A stretch of DNA of 64,000 bases from positions 14,522,001 to 14,586,000 of the forward strand of contig OY728142.1 of NCBI GenBank assembly GCA_963277665.1, read 5' to 3'. Under the pieces are notes generated by a model that was not told the DNA's origin, searched no databases, and was given only the letters and a program-made list of their open reading frames with translations. Positions within the stretch are counted from its first letter, which is position 1. Every line of letters begins with the position of its first letter. Position numbers and translations under genes: made by a program. The stretch is from Viscum album (taxonomy: Eukaryota > Streptophyta > Magnoliopsida > Santalales > Viscaceae). Shown in pieces: positions 48,560 through 59,441 of this stretch.

Positions 48560-48960
48560 TTAACACATCATCCATGGATCATACAACATTTCAATGACTT
48601 CCCTCAAAGTGTCTCTCTCACAATATCTCATCAAAAATGTACGTTGGTGAAAAATTATGAAACTCTATAAAACATTTTTAGTACTCAATAATAGTCATAG
48701 TGCCCTACTTCTAATGCATGAATTCATTATCCCTATATGTCGATAGATTCTTGAAGTAAAATTAGTTATAGATCCTAGTCTATAAATCATCCCATACCAT
48801 GCCTCATAGATAGCTAGTCTTGTTTGGTACATCACACCCACACTTTTCCTCCTCACATAGAATATATCTCATGATTTTATCTCTCTAATGATGAGGCCTA
48901 TACGTATTATTTAAGGTTAATATCATAGTCTCAATCCAAATATCAATTTATCATGGGAGA
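48560..48960 (-). pseudogene. Ty3/gypsy gag fragment buried in CACTA element 2
   Basis: On the minus strand, with stops, the reading RDNEFMH-K-GTMTIIEY-KCFIEFHNFSPTY aligns with the gag segment that in the family reads roughly 'K--EF--L-QG-MTV-EYE-KF-EL-RFAP'. The surrounding 47940-49500 is AT-rich, gene-free and probably the rest of this dead retroelement. Confidence 0.5.
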
Positions 48961-49565
48961 CCATCAACCGAAATTATTGGACAAAAAATCTACCAGAACA
49001 CACAGGTCATCTCAACTGTAATCAAGGTATGCATCAGAGTTCCTAAAAAAGTCTTCATGAAGTGATAAAACCCCTCAAAGAACATTTATTCAGAACCCAT
49101 GTCCGAATCAACATGTGGTTCCACAGATAGAAAAAATGTATGATCCACATGTATCCCATGGAACTCTACCTCTAGATCATGTTCATTTCCTCCCTCATTT
49201 TTTATAACTGGAGGTCCTCATAGTTGCATGTATTTAAAATTCCAAAACCTCACATCATAAATGAAAAATATCATAGTTCGTATCTCAAAATTATAGGACA
49301 TTTCATTCACACTTTAAACCAGGTCATTAAACACAAAATTCTCCTAAAACTAGAGATGTAATGGAATATAATCATAAAAACAACTAATGACACTTCTTTT
49401 TTCCCACTAAAACTATTAATCTGGGTCGAGACTTAATTTAAACATTCAATATTCAAATTCAATTTGTTTTTATTTGATATTTCATTTTAACTTATACACT
49501 TTAAATCTTATTTCACAATTAATTTTAAATGTTTCTACTAATATTTCACTAAATTTATATTTAAA

Positions 49566-50416
49566 TGGGCCCCCACCCCCTGGACACACCGCTCACCTCC
49601 TTGGATAGCCCGCCCACCCCCCTGGACTCCCCCTACCCCATTGGACAGCCTGACCACCCCCACGGACAGCCCGCCCACCTGGACACCCCAACCCCCCTAG
49701 ACACCCCCCGACCCCCTGGACACCTCCAACCCCCCGGACGGCCCCACAACCCCCTAGACACCCCGCACCCCCCTGGACACCCCGCACCCCCCCTTGGACA
49801 CCTTGTACCGCCCCCGGACAGCCCGCTCACCTCTTTGGACAGCCCACCCACCCCCGGACAGCCCCACCCACCCTCTGGACACCTCGCTCACCTCCTTGGA
49901 CAGCCCGCCCACCCCCCTGGACACCCCGCACCCTCCTTGGACATCCTGCCCATCCCCCTGGACACCCCACACCCCCCTTGGACACCTTGTACCCCCCCGG
50001 ACATCCCACTCACCTCCTTGGACAACCCCCCCCCCCCCCCGGCAGCCCGCTCACCTCCTTGGACAACCCACCCCCTGGACACCCCGCTCACCTCCTTGGA
50101 CAGCCCCACCCACCCTCTGGACACCCCGCTCACCTCCTTGGACAGCCCGCCCACCCCTTGGACACCTCACACCCCCCTTGGACACCCTGTACCCCCCCCC
50201 CCCCCCGGACAGCCCCACCCAACCCCTGGACACCCCTCTCACCTCCTTGGACAGCCCGCCCACCCCCCTGGACTCCCCTACCCCATTGGACAGCCTGACC
50301 ACCCCTGCGGACAGCCTGCCCACCTGGACACCCCGACCCCCCTAGACACCCCCCGACCCCCTGGACACCTCCGACCCCCCGGACGGCCCCACCCCTCTAG
50401 ACACCCCGCACCCCTT
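49566..50416. repeat. C-rich minisatellite (~850 bp) upstream of the transposase
   Basis: A dense array of CCCCTGGACACCCCG / CTCACCTCCTTGGACAGCCCG units (about 14-36 bp, variable) has almost all C on the plus strand and all G on minus. A ~160-bp block is present at both ends (about 49612-49790 and 50254-50412). Two C15 runs lie at 50026-50040 and 50192-50206. The surroundings are AT-rich. All frames stay open by composition (e.g. 310 codons from 49565), which is not evidence of a protein. It stops about 220 bp before the transposase ATG. Confidence 0.9.
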
Positions 50417-50635
50417 ACTGGGAAATCCTTGAATATAGGCATTAGAAATTATGTATCTTATTTTATTATATACACTGTATTTTGTTGTATTTCTTAATAT
50501 GATTCTCATATAGAGTAATGTGTCAGTTATGCTTTTATATAAAGTAAACAATTGTCATTTACCTAAATATTTTTTTTATTATACTTCAATATTATTGAAT
50601 TGCTTTGAAATGAATTATTGTAGTTTTTTTACAAA

Positions 50636-53600
50636 ATGGACAGAAGTTGGATGTACGAAACTGATCGGATTTCAACCGATTTTCAAAATAATTTGAACAG
50701 CTTTCTAGATTTTGCATTTAACAAGGCTTCAGATAGTGGTCGCATACACTGCCCATGTTTTAATTGTGTTGGAAGACCTTGGTTGAGTCGTGACACATTT
50801 AGCTATCATATAACCAAATATGGTTTCCAAACAAACTATTATGTGTGGTATCACAATGGAGAGAAAATGGAATCTCAAAATTTTGATGATCCAAATGATA
50901 AGACTAAATTGGAGAGTTTGATATATGATCGGTTTCCATTTATCTGGTATCATGAAAAGGAAAGGATGTCCAGCCAACAAGATTTTGATACAAGCACACA
51001 TGATGCGTCCAATGAAAATGATGATGTTGATAGGGTAAAAAAATTGAATGATGTTGCGACGACTCCAGTATATCGGCAATGTGGTAAAATGAAAAAGTTG
51101 GAATTTTTAATCCGATTGTTTAATGGGAAAACTATGTGTGGGATTTCAAATACTTCAATTGATTACATTCTTACCTTCTTGAAGGACTTACTTCCAAATG
51201 ATGTGGATATTCCCTCAAACCACTATATGGCATGGAAGTTAGTTGATGAACTTGGATTCTCAAAAAAAATCATGCTTGCTCGAATGATTGCAGCTTATTT
51301 TGGGAGGAAACTGCTGAAAGAAATGATTGTATCAAATGTGGAACCTCCCGATGGAAGCCAAAAGATGATGGATCACTATCTCGTGTACCACAAAAAGTAA
51401 TGTGGCACTTTCCATTGATACCCAGATTACAGAACCTTTTCATGTCTGATGAAATATCCGAAAAAATGTGATGGCATGACACTGAGAGAAAAAAGAATAA
51501 TAAAGAGTTGGTTCACCCTGCAGATGGATTTGCATGGCAAAGATTTGATGCTCGATATCCTGAATTTGTAGCCGACGTGCGTAATGTGAGATTGGGTATT
51601 TCATGTGACGGTTTTAATCCATTTGGGCAGATGCTTACTTCGCACAGCACATGGCCGGTTTTCATACACATTTATAACCTTCCCCCTTGGTTATGTATGA
51701 AAAATCCTTACACTTTCTTGAGTATACTGATATCTGGCCCTTCTGATCCCGACAATGATATAGATGTATACATGCAACCTTTAATAAAAGAGTTGAAACT
51801 TCTTTGGGATGTGGGTGTGCCCACATACGATGCATGTTCGAAAGACATATTTCAGATGCATGCTGCGCTTATGTGGACGATCAATGATTTTCCTGCTTAT
51901 GCAATGATGTCTGGATGGAGCACTAAAGGAAAATTGTCATGTCCTGTTTGTATGAAGAATACTCGATCGAGAAGACTGAAATATCGTCGTAGTTTTAGTT
52001 TTATGGGGCATCGACAATTCTTGCCAATGAACCATCCATATAGAAACAATCGTCGAAGATTTGACAATACTATAGAGAATGACGCTCCACCTCAGCGTAT
52101 GTCTGGAACTGATGTGCTTAATGAATTGAAAGATTTCAGTTATTCATTTGGGAAGGGTGTAATAAAATATAGAAAGAGGAAAAATGTTTCCAATGATACT
52201 TTTTACAATTGGAAGAAGAAAAGTATATTCTTTGAGTTGTCGTATTGGTCAACCAACTTGTTACGTCATTGCTTAGACGTAATGCACATTGAAAATAATA
52301 TATGTGAAATTTTTCTTTCGATTCTTCTAAATGTCAAGGGGAAGACAAAAGATGATTTACGATCTCGGTGTGACTTGGTAGATTGGGGGATCAGACCAGA
52401 ATTGCATCCTGTCTATATCAGTGAAAATAAATGGCAAGTTCCATGTGCTTCTTATGTGATGACACCTGCTGAAAAAAATCAATTTCTGGAAGTGCTAGAG
52501 ACTATTAAAGTTCCTGATGGATATTCAAGCAATATATCAAAATGGGTCAACAAAAAAGAGTTGAAGCTGAAATCTTTGAAGACTCATGATTATCACGTCC
52601 TTTTGCATGAGTTGATTCCAATAGCAATCCGTCATCTCTTGTCCAATAATGTTAGAGTCTCAGTTATTCAGTTGTGCTATTTGTTTAGAGATCTTTGTGC
52701 TAAGAGGCTATCCAAATACTTCTTGCAAAAATTGTTGGCAGAGACACCATTAATTTTGTGCGAGTTAGAGAAAATATTCCCTCCATCATTTTTTACATGC
52801 ATGTTGCATCTGACTGTCCATCTTCCGACAGAAATACTTCTTGGAGGACCCGTTGCTTTCCGTTGTATGTATCCAACTGAAAGAAACATGTGCACATTGA
52901 AATCATATGTTCAGAACAGGAATTATCCTGAAGGTTCTATTGTGAACGGTTACTTGGCTCAAGAATGTATGGATTTCTGTGCAATGTATTTGTCTGATCT
53001 TACTACGAGAGTAAATAGACCAATGAGAAATGAAGAAGAACAGTATGGGAAAATTGAACCCAGTTTTCCATCACTTCCTCAGACAGGAGGAATTCCGGGA
53101 TCATATACATTGACGACATTAAGCCTTGAAGAGAGAGAGATGGCACATCGCACAGTGTTTTTCAATTGTGATTTGTTCGATGAGTATATCAAGTAAGTAA
53201 ATTGTACATTTATCTCTTATCTTATCTCTTGTAATTTTAAATATTTGTTAAACTATTATTATTTTTATCTATAGAGAACATAAAGAATTGATATATAGAA
53301 AGCATCGTTCTTTATCTTTGAGAAGGAAAGAGACTTTGCATAGAAAAGGGTTTTCTGCTTGGTTGAAATTGAAGGTAAAAATATTTCTGTAATAACTAAA
53401 TAAAAATAATATTTAATTAAGTTTACTATTTTTTTATATTTCAGGTATCGAGTTCGCCTATTGAATCTGTTTCTGAGGAAACAAGAGCTTTGGCTTTTGG
53501 TCCTAATACCATGGTTCATGCTTGTAAATCACTTGTGATCAATAGATACAAATTTATTATCACTGAACGAGAAATAAACATGAGAACACAGCATAATGGT

Positions 53601-54071
53601 GTTATGATAACAACCAAAACAGACTGTTATGCCAGTTCATCAGATACTAGACCTTGTTCTGAAAATGTTGCTTATTATGGAGTCTTGGAGAAAATAATAA
53701 TTTTGGATTATTACTCACATGGTCGAGTCACGATGATTAAATGTCAATGGTTTGATTCAATGACGAGTCAAGGCGCCTTTATTGATGATTGTGGATTTCG
53801 AGTTATTGACACGACTCACACTCTTTCCACCGATGAACCATATGTATTGGCATCAATGGTGAAACAAGTTTTTTATGTCAAATATCATCGTCATCCTAAA
53901 TTCAGTGTAATTATTGAAGTAAATCCAAGACATGTTTTTGATGATGGTGATGATGAAGTTGACACTATCCCTACTACAATTGGAATAAATCCGTTTATTA
54001 CTTATGATGACGCCAATAACTCAATTGTCAGAGTTGATTGTGAACCTGAAGTTGTGGTGGGAAATATATAG
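50636..54071 (+). pseudogene. TNP2: TNP2-type CACTA transposase, three exons, two lesions
   Basis: The transposase cuts CACTA termini. Exon 1 (50636-53192) starts MDRSWMYE, with a transposase-associated domain (about residues 1-75, HCPCFNC). The TNP2 domain has GISCDGFNPFG, DNDIDVY, LMWTINDFPAY, CPVC and DVMHIENNIC. A DUF4218 region follows (52570-53000: LCELEKIFPPSFF, MYPTER, NYPEGS). The introns 53193-53274 and 53375-53444 are GT-AG and keep frame. Exon 3 (53445-54071) holds a DUF4216-like region (YYGVLEKIIILDYY, VLASMVKQVFYV) and stops at 54071. Lesions: a one-base loss near 51262-51272 beside an A8 run, shown by the downstream CGTSRWKPKDDGS lying in another frame, and a TGA about 51469 where the next residues are WH. 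An assembly error could explain the first. Otherwise near complete, so recently active. Confidence 0.9.
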
Positions 54072-54266
54072 AATTATATAGTCGTGTTCTCACCTACATG
54101 TTTCACCTACATCATTCAGAGTGTGTATCCTTGTACTTACCTTCAAACCACCATAAATATTCTTTTACTTTATGTTTTTTATCAGAATGGTTTTTCTATT
54201 TTTTTTTTGGGTTACGCATTAGTTATCTGTTTTTAATTACTTCCATATTTGTTTTCATTGCAGGAA

Positions 54267-56623
54267 ATGACACCCATTGAAGAGAGGCGACGGAAAAAGA
54301 TGACAGATAATAATCGTCGCATGATACAGATGGGTGTTCCTCCACTCATCCCTGTTGTGAGTATTTTATTTAAAATATAAATATTTCAATAACTTATAAT
54401 ATCATGTGTTTACTTATGTGTTAAACTTTTTTTTCAGGATCGACCCCCTAGACGAGAGATATCTGACAAGGAGCCTGATATTGCTCCCAGTAGAGTGGCT
54501 GGTGGTAGGAGGGGCGGTGGTGTCAGAGATGGACGATCATCTAGTGGGACCGGTACTGAGGCCGGTGGTATGAGAGCTCATGGGGAGAGAGTTAGACGAT
54601 CCACCACCACAGACGTATCTTCTTCACCCCATTTTGATACTGGTGTGTCTCCAGGGACACACGGGATATTTAGACCTTCGATGTTTACACTACCAGTTGG
54701 CCAGACGTCTATGCCATCATCTTTTGCTTCTAGTTCATTATCCCCGAGCTATTATATTCCACCTTCTTCGACTCCTGATGCGACACAGTATGCGGCTGAG
54801 GAGTGTACACTGAGGGACACTCTACCTGTACAGGATATTCCTTCAGCTTATGCACATCCAGTGACGCTCATTGATCCGACTACCACAGGTATATTTATCT
54901 GACTCTATCAAATTTTTATACCAAAATTTATTTTATTATAACTTGTACTGATATTATTTTTCTTTAATAACAGATTCATCTATAGATAGGAGGCGGGGGA
55001 GGGGTCGTACTCGCTTGCGTGCGGTATGGAACCGCCAGACACAGTTGATGGTTGAATATAATGTTGATGGACAAATGATTGAGAAATCTGGGCTGGAATG
55101 TCGGGGTTTTTTGGCGACGCTAGCCAAATACTCCGATATCATTCCGGTCAGCCCTCTCTCTTGGAGACAACTGCCACACGAAGTCAAAGATAACGCGTGG
55201 GCACAAATATGGGTAAAAAATCTATTGGATTTAATGTAGTATTTTTTTGTATTTATATGAACTAATCTATTGGGTTTCAGCTTCGGTTTAACTTCCCTGA
55301 TGGCGAAGGTGCACGACCAGCGTGTTTAAAAGAGTTGGGAGAGATTTGGAGAGCTTATAAGCATGACCTGTATGTTGGCTGGTGTGATAGGGTGGGCACG
55401 GATTTAGAGACTTTACCTATCGTGGATGACTGCTCGATAGATCAATATCGCCAAATGATTACCCATTGGGCGACTGCCAAATTTAAGGTATTAATCTCAT
55501 TTGAGGTATTTAGATCAGAGTTTTCATATTTTGCATTGATATAATCTTATTTATTATTAAACATTATTTAGGAATCTTCTGAGAAAAACAAAAAAAACAT
55601 TGATTCAAAGCAATACCTCCACACTTTGGGGCGCACAACTATGTCAGATCATGAGAGGCAGCTGGTACGATATAGTTGTTTATAATTTTTCTTTAGGACT
55701 TTCCCTTTTTATTATTTCCTAATTAAATTATGTGATTTATTGAATATTGAATATATGATTATACTTTCACTTTATATTTTTTCAATTTCATTACAGAAGA
55801 AAAATTTGAATATTGAAGGACGTATCCCTCGAGAAAAATTGTTTTGCTCGAGTAGAAGAAAAAAAGATGGAACTGCGGTAAATGAATCAACCCAAGAAAA
55901 GATTGTAAGTTTTAATTTATTTATTTCAAAGTTTAATATATATTTTGAAATTTATTAATCTATTAATATTTTTAACAGGCTGCTTTAGAGGCTCTTGATG
56001 CCCAGGATCCTGACAATTTTGGGCCACACGATCATTTATATCAGGTTTTGGGAGAGGAGCACTCTGGTCGAGTACGCTGCCAACTTGGTAAGAATATAGT
56101 CTCGACGAGGTATTGGTCCTCTACAGGTATCCATTCTAGTACGACTGAGTTGGAACAGGTCAAAGAGCAAGCAAGACAATCTGATAAAAGGGTCACGGAG
56201 TTGGAAGTACAAGTTCAAACGAGGGACAAAGAATTTATGAAACTGATGAAATCTTTATCTTCATCACTTCCACCAGAGGCTAGCGCGGCTTGTCAGGAAT
56301 TTATGTCGTCAATGGGTGAATTATCCAATGCACCAGGCGACAGCTCTGGTGGCAATCGAGATCATGACATTCCTGGCGATGACGAGGATGCTGAAGAGGA
56401 CGAGGGCGAGGATGAGGATGGGGACGAGGGTGAGGATGGGGCTGAGGGCGAGGATGGGGCCGAGGGTGAGGATGGGGATGAGGACGAGGATGAGGCCAAC
56501 GATGAGCATGGGGACGATGATGAGGATGATGACGAGGATAGAGATGGTGGCGAGGATGAGGCCGATGATGATAGTGGTGATGATGATGGTGATCAGGGGC
56601 AGATTGATCCATTTCATTTTTGA
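54267..56623 (+). CDS. Second CACTA gene: Ptta/En/Spm transposase-like protein (Transposase_24 type), 610 aa, 7 exons
   Basis: Exons 54267-54356, 54438-54888, 54974-55212, 55281-55487, 55572-55664, 55797-55904 and 55979-56623 join with GT-AG introns, all in phase, to 611 codons without a stop. The N-terminal 190 residues are Gly/Ser/Thr/Pro-rich and basic (RRRGRGRTR near the exon 3 start). The middle matches the Ptta/En/Spm family: PHEVKDNAWAQIW, YRQMITHWATAKF, SEKNKKNID, HTLGRTTMSDHER, RREKDGTA-like RRKKDGTAVNESTQEKI, and YQVLGEEHSGRV. A short coiled-coil-like stretch (TELEQVKEQARQSDKRVTEL) precedes an ~80-residue Asp/Glu/Gly tail. In related elements the partner protein binds subterminal repeats. 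Start: the first ATG after a TTGCAG acceptor-like site; an upstream non-coding exon is possible. The gene follows TNP2 by 195 bp. Confidence 0.85.
56380..56605 (+). repeat. GAG/GAT/GAC minisatellite coding for the acidic tail
   Basis: Imperfect repeats of GAGGGCGAGGATGGGGC-type units (12-24 bp) encode E-G-E-D-G and D-E-D-E strings at the C-terminus of the second CACTA gene. Length variation would not shift frame because units are multiples of three. Antisense frames over it are composition artefacts. Confidence 0.85.
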
Positions 56624-56859
56624 ATTATGTATAACTCTTTATTTTTTAACCTGGTTTTCCACTCCGGGGTTTTCCTCTACTTCATAGGGATGTTGTTATC
56701 AGATCTCTTTTTTTCACTTGATTCTTATTGTATGATTAGTCTACTACCTAGACCTTTAGTATTCCTTGGTACTGTGATTCCCTGTATGATATCTGGTTTG
56801 ATAAGTTAATATGGACATCTTAATATTCAAAAACAATCACTCGAAATTAGGGGTGTCCA

Positions 56860-56884
56860 TGGGTCGGGTCGGGTCGGGTCGGGT
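56860..56884. repeat. (GGGTC)n run, possible hAT-type terminus
   Basis: About five GGGTC units directly follow TAGGGGTGTCCAT (56848-56860). TAGGGGTGT followed by GGGTCGGG is a common start of plant hAT-type elements. No matching ACACCCCTA end was found nearby, so only the repeat itself is certain. 56885-57290 shows no gene. Confidence 0.6.
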
Positions 56885-57299
56885 CATGGGTGTTCTAGGG
56901 CCTAAGGACATATGGTCATCCATAAGTAAGATTTAGGGCCTAAGGACATAACATTAAAAATTATGTGTTTTAGATCCATGGGTAATATTGGGGGTTCATT
57001 TTAAAAATAATAAAATGAGGGTTTTTAAGGTGGAAAATGATTTATTAGGTGATGAATTCCCTTGGTTAAAAAATATAAATAAGTGTGTGTCTTTTTGATT
57101 TTGATAAATGGATTTTAATGATATTGAAATATTGGTTAATTTCTTTGGTTAAAAAATTTATTTTTAACATTTTTATTCTCTATTTTATATATTTTCATTG
57201 ATTAGAAATATAATTTACAAACAAAAAATATCCAATTACTTATAATATTTATATGTATTTAATTGATTAATTTTGAGAAATTTTTATATTTTCATTTTT

Positions 57300-59314
57300 G
57301 ACATGTACGAGTCAACCCCGCCTCAATCCAAGGGCTGGTGTGGCCGGTACCACTAAAAGTGTCTTTCTTTTGTTTAAAATGGATGCGCTTTTAATTAAAA
57401 TAAATGACATATGGAAAACCGACCAAATGCATTCGGATTATGTTGAAACTTTAGGAAAACGATCTATGGGTCATTTGTGACATGTACGAGTCAACCCCGC
57501 CTCAATCCGAGGGCCGGTGTGGCCGGCACCACTCAAAGTGTCTCACTTTTCTTTGAAAGGGACAACAGTTTAAGTAAAAACAACAACTGACATACGGGAA
57601 ACGGACCAAACGCATTCGGATTCTGTTGATACTTTAGTACAAGTATAAATGGGTCATTTGTTTCATGTACGAGTCAACCTCGCCTCAATCTGAGGCACGG
57701 TGTGGCCGGTACCACTCAAACTGTCTCACTTTTATTTGAAATGGACAGGATTTTAAGTGAAAACAACTACCGACATACGGAAAACTGACCAAACGCATTC
57801 AGATTCTGTTGAAACTTTAGGAAAACGATCCATGGGTCATTTGTGACGTGTGCGATTAAACCTCGCCTCAATACGAGGCGCGGTGTGGCCGGCACCACTC
57901 AAAGTGTCTCACTTTTCTTTGAAATGGACAACAGTTTAAGTAAAAACCACAACTGACATACGGGAAACGGACCAAACGCATTCGGATTCTGTTTATAATT
58001 TAGGAAAAGTATACATGGGTCATTTTTGTCATGTACGAGTCAACCCCGCCTCAATCTGAGGCACGGTGTGGCCGGTACCACTCAAACTGTCTCACTTTTA
58101 TTTGAAATGGACAAGATTTTAAGTGAAAACAACTACCGGCATACAGAAAACCGACCAAACGCATTCGGATTCTGTTGAAACTTCAGGAAAACAATACATG
58201 GGTCATTTGTGACATGTACGAGTCAACCCCGCCTCAATATGAGAGCCGATGTGGCTGGTACCACTAAAAATGTCTTTCTTTTGTTTAAAATGGATGGGCT
58301 TTTAATTAAAATAAACGACATATGGAAAACTGACCAAACGCATTAAAATTCTGTTGAAACTTTAGGAAAACGATCCATGGGTCATTTTTGACATGTACTA
58401 TTAAATCCCGCCACAATCCGAGGGCCGGTGTGGCCGGCACCACTCAAAGTGTCTCACTTTTCTTTGAAATGGACAACAGTTTAAGTAAAAACAACAACTG
58501 ACATACGAGAAACGGACCAAACGCATTTGGATTTTGTTGATACTTTAGGAAAAGTATCCATGGGTCATTTTTGTCGTGTAAGAGTCAACCCCTCCTTAAT
58601 CTGAGGCACGGTGTGGCTGGTACCACTCAAACTGTCTCACTTTTATTTGAAATGGACAGGATTTTAAGTGAAAACAACTACCGGCATACAGAAAACCGAC
58701 CAAACGCATTCAGATTCTGTTGAAACTTTAGGAAAATTATCCATGGGTCATTTTTGACGTGTAAAAGTCAACCCCGCCTCAATCCGAGGGCCGGTGTGGC
58801 CAGTACCACTAAAAGTGTCTTTCTTTTGTTTAAAATGAATGCGCTTTTAATTAAAATAAACGACATACAGAAAACTGACCAAACGCATTCGGATTGTGTT
58901 AATACTTTATGAAAACGATCCATGGGTCATTTGTGACGTTTAAGAGTCAACCTCGCCTCAATCCGAGGCGCGGTGTAGCCGACACCACTCAAAGTGTCTC
59001 ACTTTTCTTTGAAATGGATAACAGTTTAAGTAAAAACAACAACTGACATACGGGAAACGGACCAAACGCATTCGGATTCTGTTGATACTTTAGGAAAAGT
59101 ATCCATGGGTCATTTGTGTCATGTACGAGTCAACCCCACCTCAATTTGAGGCACGGTGAGGCCGGTACCACTCAAACAGTCTCACTTTTAGTTGAAATGG
59201 ACATGATTTTAAGTGAAAACAACTACCGACATACGGAAAACCGACCAAACGCATTCGGATTCTGTTGAAACTTTAGGAAAACGATCCATGGGTCATTTGT
59301 GACGTTCAAGAGTC
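57300..59314. repeat. ~182-bp satellite array in CACTA element 2, trimeric higher-order pattern
   Basis: Eleven full monomers start near 57300, 57479, 57663, 57845, 58028, 58211, 58390, 58573, 58756, 58935 and 59117, with a partial one at 59301. Each opens like GACATGTACGAGTCAACC. Three classes differ in the middle: a (TTTGTTTAAAATGGATGC), b (TTTCTTTGAAATGGACAAC) and c (TTTATTTGAAATGGACAGG). The order is a b c b c a b c a b c, i.e. trimers with one missing unit. The reverse complement of the 7862-11520 array aligns along the full monomer, so the two are one satellite family. Confidence 0.92.
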
Positions 59315-59441
59315 ACAAATGAAAATGGATTTTTCATTTACATGAAAATGAAAATTGATTTTTCAGTGTAATCTTCTTGGTCCCAAAGCATGAACCAAAC
59401 AGGTTGTGAGACATAATACCAGTAGGCATCCACCACAAGAT

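Larger units (their letters stand above)
47362..59441 (+). mobile_element. CACTA (En/Spm) DNA transposon 2, left end to the copia boundary
   Basis: The left end CACTACTGGAATGTGGG follows a possible TAA target site (47359-47361). It has subterminal ACCAACGGTT / AACCGTTGGT repeats, then non-coding sequence with a buried gag fragment, a C-rich minisatellite, a TNP2 gene, a second gene and a satellite array, all on plus. No matching right terminus (CCAGTAGTG) is seen before the copia LTR at 59442, so the right end lies beyond that element or is lost. It is much better preserved than CACTA element 1. Confidence 0.85.

Noticed and set aside
49565..50497. 310-codon proline-rich open frame and overlapping frames on both strands
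   Set aside because: The open frames follow from the C-rich minisatellite; both strands and several frames are open together, with no domain or intron signals.
54498..54902. Stand-alone 135-codon gene
   Set aside because: It is exon 2 of the seven-exon second CACTA gene; flanking GT-AG sites keep phase.
56301..56617. His/Pro-rich and Ile/Leu-rich antisense frames
   Set aside because: Mirror images of the acidic-tail coding repeat of the second CACTA gene.
56848..56884. hAT transposon
   Set aside because: Only one candidate end (TAGGGGTGT plus GGGTC run); no opposite end or 8-bp duplication found.
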